Of a stretch of 64,000 bases of DNA, positions 60,359-64,000 are shown piece after piece. The position numbers were made by a program, and so were the translations under genes. The notes under the pieces were generated by a model. It searched no databases, had not been told where the DNA came from, and saw only the letters and a list, made by a program, of their open reading frames with translations. Origin of the DNA: Filimonas zeae (GTDB taxonomy: Bacteria > Bacteroidota > Bacteroidia > Chitinophagales > Chitinophagaceae); NCBI RefSeq assembly GCF_014641615.1, contig NZ_BMIB01000006.1, positions 310,001 through 374,000 on the forward strand, given 5' to 3'. The stretch's first letter is position 1; every line of letters begins with the position of its first letter.

Positions 60359-62605
60359 CTAACCGGCCAGTTTGGCCAGCAGATACAGATGATCTGCCAG
60401 TTGCCGTATGGCATCAGCCGCAACATTAATCTGTTGCTGGGCCTGTTCCCACTTGCGCTGTTCAATAGCTTCGCGCACGCCGGGCATTGTTTTTACGCCA
60501 TAGCCGGTATAAAACCCGGGGGCATATAAAGTATGTTTATACCAGGGGCGGCCGGGTAATCCTTTTACGCTTAGTAACTGCTGCTCGGCCTGGTACAGCA
60601 ATTTATTAATAGGCCCGTGGTCGTTGGCCGTGTTTAAAAACTTACTCAGTGAGTCGCCTGCCAAACGGGTAACCTTATCCAGATCCTGCATTGCATTTTG
60701 CAAAGGGGAGAAGTCCATATAAGGCACTTCCGCTTTTATTTTGGGCGGAAAGTTTACCAATTGCGGGTCTGCCGCCAGTTTATACGCACGGCTGCGGATA
60801 ATCTGGTTTTCCAGCACCGTGTTCTCCCGCATCTGATCAACCTGCGTTAGTAAATCTGCTACATAGCCATTGATGGTATTGTATACATTCCGGAAATTAA
60901 AAGGCAGTATTTCTGCGTTTGCCATACGCAGGGCTGCGCGGCCGGCAGTTTGCGCCAGCGCTACACCGTACGCAAAACCGGAATCTTTAAAATGCGCATA
61001 GTCGTAATACGAATCGTAAATAGAGTGATATTCCCCACCTTCGTCTTCTCCGCCAAACTCCAGGTTTAAGCTGGGAATACCCAGGTGCTGCAAAAAGGAA
61101 GAATAGTCTGAACCGGAACCGAGCGCACTCAGACTTAAAGATCTTTTAGAAAGCGCTTCTCTGCGGGAGGCAGTCGTAGCCGCTCTTATAATCTCCGCTG
61201 CTTTCCGGCGTTCAAAAACACTTACTTTGGTTTGCGGGTCTGTTACCGTTTTCGCAATATCATCCATCAGCGGCTCCAGAGCATGTGAACCACCTGCCTG
61301 CAGAAAACCACGGCCGTTGCCATCGGAATTAATATACACCACTGCTTTTTCTTCCAGCTCCGCCGCATGTGTTTCTACCCATTCCGTAGAACCGAGTAAG
61401 CCCGGCTCTTCACCGTCCCAGGCACAATACACCAGCGTACGTTTGGGGCGCCAGCCTTTTTTGGCTAGTTCACCAATGGCTTTGGCTTCTTCCAGTAAGG
61501 CAGCCAAACCACTTATTGGGTCAGCCGCACCATTTACCCACGCATCGTGGTGGTTGCCACGCATCACCCATTCATCAGGATACTCTACTCCGCGTAAAGT
61601 AGCTATTACATCGTAACAGGGGGTTTGCTTCCAGTCGTTCTCCACTTTCAGATGCACTTTTGCTTTACCAGGACCTACATGATAAGTAATAGGCAAGGCA
61701 CCGCGCCAGTCTTCCGGAGCCACCGGGCCCTGTAATGCTTCCAGCAGCGGTTTAGCATCGTGGTAGCTGATAGGTAGTACCGGTATCTTCAGCAGATTGG
61801 TAGCTTTTGATCTGTCCAGCCGGGTAACGCCTTCGGTAGAACCTACAAAAGGAGTAAGCGGATCGCCGGGGTAAATAACCATATCCATTACCGAGCCTCT
61901 CTGTACACCATATTCATTTTTAAAAGCGCCTTTGGGGTAAACATCTCCCCTGAAATAACCATCATCTTTGGGATCAGAATATATAATACAACCCAGCGCA
62001 CCATGCTCCTGGGCTATCTTGGGTTTAATGCCCCGCCATGACCGGCCATATTTAGCAATTACAATTTTCCCTTTTACATCAATACCCAGTCTTTCCAGCT
62101 GTTCATAATCTGCCGGTAACCCGTAATTCACAAAAACCAGCTCTCCGGTTACATCACCATCAGCACCCCATGCATTGTAAGTAGGCAACTGACCATCCTG
62201 ACCGGAAGTGGGGTCTTCCTTCAGCGCCGGTTCTTTCAGCAACGCTTTATAAGTAGTAGGCGAAATCAATTCCAGTTCACGAACACGGGGCGTAGGAAAC
62301 AATACCTGAAACACTTCCGTTTTTACATCAAAACCATAACTTTTAAACTTAGCAGCTACTTTATCGGCTACAGCCTTACCGTTAGCAGAGCCTATATGAT
62401 GCGGGCGAGCCGCCAGATCAAATATGGTTTTGCCAATATTGTCTGCATTTACCAGCTGATCAAACTGTGCCTCAGTCTGTAACTGGGCAGCACTTGTTTT
62501 ATCGGTAAAGCCCGGCAGCGTTTTAAAAGCAGATTGTGCAAAAGCAGCACCGTTAGTAAGCAGCAGCATACCGGCAATGACCGATTGTACAGTTATGGTT
62601 TTCAT
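60359..62605 (-). CDS. Secreted M28 family metallopeptidase (glutamate carboxypeptidase II-like)
   Basis: A 748-residue exported zinc peptidase. The signal peptide is residues 1-23 (ending AAFAQ). The plan matches glutamate carboxypeptidase II: N-terminal peptidase part, an inserted PA domain (GKIVIAKYGRSWRG, LGCIIYSDPKDDGY), then the zinc-binding NHHDAWVNGAADPISG and AWDGEEPGLLGSTEW, with GGEDEGGEYHSIYDSY nearer the C-terminus, and a helical dimerisation domain at the end. The start at 62605 is chosen because it begins a proper signal peptide; an upstream start would overlap mgsA. Confidence 0.92.
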   Translation of the reverse strand: MKTITVQSVIAGMLLLTNGAAFAQSAFKTLPGFTDKTSAAQLQTEAQFDQLVNADNIGKTIFDLAARPHHIGSANGKAVADKVAAKFKSYGFDVKTEVFQVLFPTPRVRELELISPTTYKALLKEPALKEDPTSGQDGQLPTYNAWGADGDVTGELVFVNYGLPADYEQLERLGIDVKGKIVIAKYGRSWRGIKPKIAQEHGALGCIIYSDPKDDGYFRGDVYPKGAFKNEYGVQRGSVMDMVIYPGDPLTPFVGSTEGVTRLDRSKATNLLKIPVLPISYHDAKPLLEALQGPVAPEDWRGALPITYHVGPGKAKVHLKVENDWKQTPCYDVIATLRGVEYPDEWVMRGNHHDAWVNGAADPISGLAALLEEAKAIGELAKKGWRPKRTLVYCAWDGEEPGLLGSTEWVETHAAELEEKAVVYINSDGNGRGFLQAGGSHALEPLMDDIAKTVTDPQTKVSVFERRKAAEIIRAATTASRREALSKRSLSLSALGSGSDYSSFLQHLGIPSLNLEFGGEDEGGEYHSIYDSYYDYAHFKDSGFAYGVALAQTAGRAALRMANAEILPFNFRNVYNTINGYVADLLTQVDQMRENTVLENQIIRSRAYKLAADPQLVNFPPKIKAEVPYMDFSPLQNAMQDLDKVTRLAGDSLSKFLNTANDHGPINKLLYQAEQQLLSVKGLPGRPWYKHTLYAPGFYTGYGVKTMPGVREAIEQRKWEQAQQQINVAADAIRQLADHLYLLAKLAG

Positions 62606-62615
62606 GTCTATTGAA

Positions 62616-63080
62616 TTAGGTATGTATTCCTCTCGATAAATAGTCTGTGTAATCAGGCACCGCTGCCTCGTATTCACTGCTCATGTAAGGAGAAGTCATA
62701 ATAAAATCCGCTGTTGCCCTGTCGCAGGCCATGGGAATATTCCAGGCTACCACCAGCCGCAGTAAAGCTTTTACATCGCTGTCGTGTGGCTGGGCTTCCA
62801 TAGGGTCCCAGAAAAAGATCATAATATCAATTTCACCGGTAGCTATCATAGCACCCAGTTGCTGGTCGCCACCCAAGGGGCCGCTCAATACTCTTTTTAC
62901 GGGTATCTCCAGCATTTCCTCCAGTAATCTGCCTGTAGTTCCTGTCGCTATCAACTCATGCTGTCTCAGTTGGTCTTTGTTAGAGGCAGCCCATTTTATC
63001 AGATCTGCTTTCCTGTTGTCATGCGCAACCATGGCAATTCTTTTCCTGGCTGCCAGTTTTTTAATTTTAGGCATACGCAA
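62616..63080 (-). CDS. mgsA: Methylglyoxal synthase
   Basis: A 154-residue enzyme that converts dihydroxyacetone phosphate to methylglyoxal, a bypass of lower glycolysis under phosphate limitation. IAMVAHDNRKADLIKWA, SGPLGGDQQLGAMIATGEID and FFWDPMEAQPHDSDVKAL are family motifs, including the catalytic Asp and His. Its length is normal. The start could be 63074 (second Met). It lies 21 nt after the Crp/Fnr regulator gene, likely in one transcript. Confidence 0.94.
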   Translation of the reverse strand: MRMPKIKKLAARKRIAMVAHDNRKADLIKWAASNKDQLRQHELIATGTTGRLLEEMLEIPVKRVLSGPLGGDQQLGAMIATGEIDIMIFFWDPMEAQPHDSDVKALLRLVVAWNIPMACDRATADFIMTSPYMSSEYEAAVPDYTDYLSRGIHT

Positions 63081-63101
63081 TAATAAGGCATTTCTGCATT
63101 T

Positions 63102-63680
63102 TTATTTTGCGGATAACTGACGGCGGATGCGGCTTAAACTTTCCGGGGTAATTCCCAGGTAGGAGGCAATATAAATCAGGGGAACCCGGTTGAGAATATC
63201 CGGGTAAGATTGTAGCAATTCGGCATACCGCTCTTCGGCAGGCATACTTAATGATAAAACCAACCGCCGCTGCAAGCGTACATAAGCGTTTTGTAGCAGC
63301 AGGCGCATCCAGCGTTCTAATGCGGGAATAGTCTGGTACAGCTTTTCCATGTCTTCTTTGTAAAAAAGAAGCAGTTCACTGTCTTCCATACTTTCAATAG
63401 ATAATATAGCAGGGGCCTCCGAAACATAGCTATACAGATCGCTTACCCAGTTGTCTTCAAAAGCAAACTGAACAATCTGCTCCACGCCTTTATTGTCTGC
63501 TGAAAATGAGCGGACTGCTCCGGTGTTTACAAAAACGAGATAGTTACACACTTCGCCTGAATGCAGTAAACGGCTCTTCTTTTTAAGAGCAACCTTACGG
63601 GCGCAATTTTCTATTTCTACAAGTTCCTGCGCTGATAAGGAAACCCTTCGGGATATGTTTTCCCGGATACGATTATACAT
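63102..63680 (-). CDS. Crp/Fnr family transcriptional regulator
   Basis: A 192-residue protein with an N-terminal cyclic-nucleotide-binding-type beta roll (LHSGEVCNYLVFVNTGAVRSF, QFAFEDNWVSDLYS) and a C-terminal winged helix whose recognition part is IASYLGITPESLSRIRRQL. No Cys cluster for Fe-S binding is visible, so it is not a classical Fnr. The phosphate-binding cassette is atypical, so cAMP binding is uncertain. It precedes mgsA. A 13-nt palindromic repeat pair flanks the region upstream, one copy over its start codon. Confidence 0.9.
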   Translation of the reverse strand: MYNRIRENISRRVSLSAQELVEIENCARKVALKKKSRLLHSGEVCNYLVFVNTGAVRSFSADNKGVEQIVQFAFEDNWVSDLYSYVSEAPAILSIESMEDSELLLFYKEDMEKLYQTIPALERWMRLLLQNAYVRLQRRLVLSLSMPAEERYAELLQSYPDILNRVPLIYIASYLGITPESLSRIRRQLSAK

Positions 63681-63765
63681 ATATGTAAGCTAAAGATAAA
63701 TGAAAAAGCCCTCCCGGAGAACCGGGATGGCTCATACTTACTAAACCCCCAAACATATATGTAAG
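63677..63765. repeat. Paired direct repeats ACATATATGTAAG upstream of the Crp/Fnr gene
   Basis: Exact 13-nt copies lie at 63677-63689 and 63753-63765, 76 nt apart. Each contains the self-complementary ACATATATGT. The first covers the start codon of the Crp/Fnr gene, and the recA terminator lies between the two. Possible operator sites for autoregulation; not proven. Confidence 0.5.
63702..63732 (-). terminator. Intrinsic terminator of recA
   Basis: AGCCCTCCCGG (63707-63717) and CCGGGATGGCT (63722-63732) form an 11-bp stem with one mismatch and an AGAA loop. On the minus strand it runs directly into a T-run (TTTTTC). It lies about 40 nt after the recA stop. Confidence 0.8.
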
Positions 63766-63773
63766 GCTGTAGC

Positions 63774-64000
63774 TTATGCTTCAGCAGCGGCCGCAGCAGC
63801 TGCTGCCGGCTTCACTTCTGCTGCACCGCTCTGAACGGCAGCTACTTTGGCCCGTATTTTTCCTTCAATTTCAGCTGCCAGCTCAGGATTATCCATAATC
63901 AGTTGTTTTACTGCTTCACGGCCCTGACCTAACTTGTTGCTGTCGTAGCTGAACCAGCTACCACTTTTTTGTATAATACCCAATTCCACACCCATATCTA
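63774..64000 (-). CDS. recA: RecA recombinase, C-terminal part (cut by the window end)
   Basis: The last ~75 residues of RecA. The visible part, GVELGIIQKSGSWFSYDSNKLGQGRE and NPELAAEIEGKIRAK, is the conserved end of the ATPase core and the C-terminal domain. It then has an Ala-rich tail (KPAAAAAAAAEA). The frame stays open to base 64000 (Asp precedes the first Met), so the gene continues beyond the window. RecA drives homologous recombination and the SOS response. Confidence 0.93.
   Translation of the reverse strand, partial: DMGVELGIIQKSGSWFSYDSNKLGQGREAVKQLIMDNPELAAEIEGKIRAKVAAVQSGAAEVKPAAAAAAAAEA

Overview
The window reads as a chromosomal segment of a Bacteroidota bacterium, most likely of the Chitinophagaceae. 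Support comes from a type IX secretion (T9SS) adhesin with its PorP/SprF partner, an alternative complex III operon joined to a cytochrome oxidase, FecI/FecR-type signalling with a TonB-dependent receptor, DUF4290, DUF5522 and HYC_CC_PP family proteins, and TAnnTTTG-type -7 promoter boxes in front of several genes. I saw no rRNA, tRNA, CRISPR array, insertion sequence or prophage. The family-level assignment is inference from gene content.

Layout. 1-4.4 kb: a small CxxC membrane protein, a MACPF-domain lipoprotein, the GTPase TypA/BipA and a small HTH regulator. 4.7-14.3 kb: a PorP/SprF protein and a 2848-residue PKD-rich adhesin with a type B T9SS sorting domain. 14.3-15.1 kb: a non-coding stretch with a GC-rich hairpin cluster. 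15.1-18.8 kb: lipid kinase, DUF4290 protein, MurA with Asp in place of the catalytic Cys, and a nitroreductase. 18.9-24.5 kb: a cell-surface signalling locus (TonB-dependent receptor, ECF sigma factor, FecR anti-sigma, and a separate STN-domain protein with a surface repeat). 24.6-27.7 kb: thioredoxin, a CstB-like persulfide dioxygenase/rhodanese and a PAS sensor without an ATPase domain. 27.8-33.9 kb: TrmB, DUF5522, an alkyltransferase-like protein, a CocE/NonD hydrolase, an M48 protease and an unassigned secreted protein.

33.95-49.8 kb: one long minus-strand respiratory cluster, actABCDEF followed by cytochrome oxidase subunits II and I, heme O synthase, two subunit III genes, subunit IV, SCO and a DUF420 protein. 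Together these would take electrons from menaquinol through alternative complex III to an aa3-type oxidase, with the assembly factors encoded downstream. 50-64 kb: PurN, an acetyltransferase, a likely copper/heavy-metal cluster (outer-membrane protein, two HMA proteins, HYC_CC_PP), a DsbA-like oxidoreductase, a uvrB-parA-asmA row, RpiA, an M28 peptidase, methylglyoxal synthase, a Crp/Fnr regulator, and the 3' end of recA cut by the window edge.

The most interesting parts are: the signalling locus in which the STN domain is carried by a surface-repeat barrel-like protein instead of the TonB receptor; a canonical EF-hand loop inside the DUF420 oxidase-assembly protein; the MACPF lipoprotein with C-terminal DUF5648-like repeats; a CRP-type palindrome upstream of the CstB-like gene; and an inverted repeat abutting the start codon of the TonB receptor.
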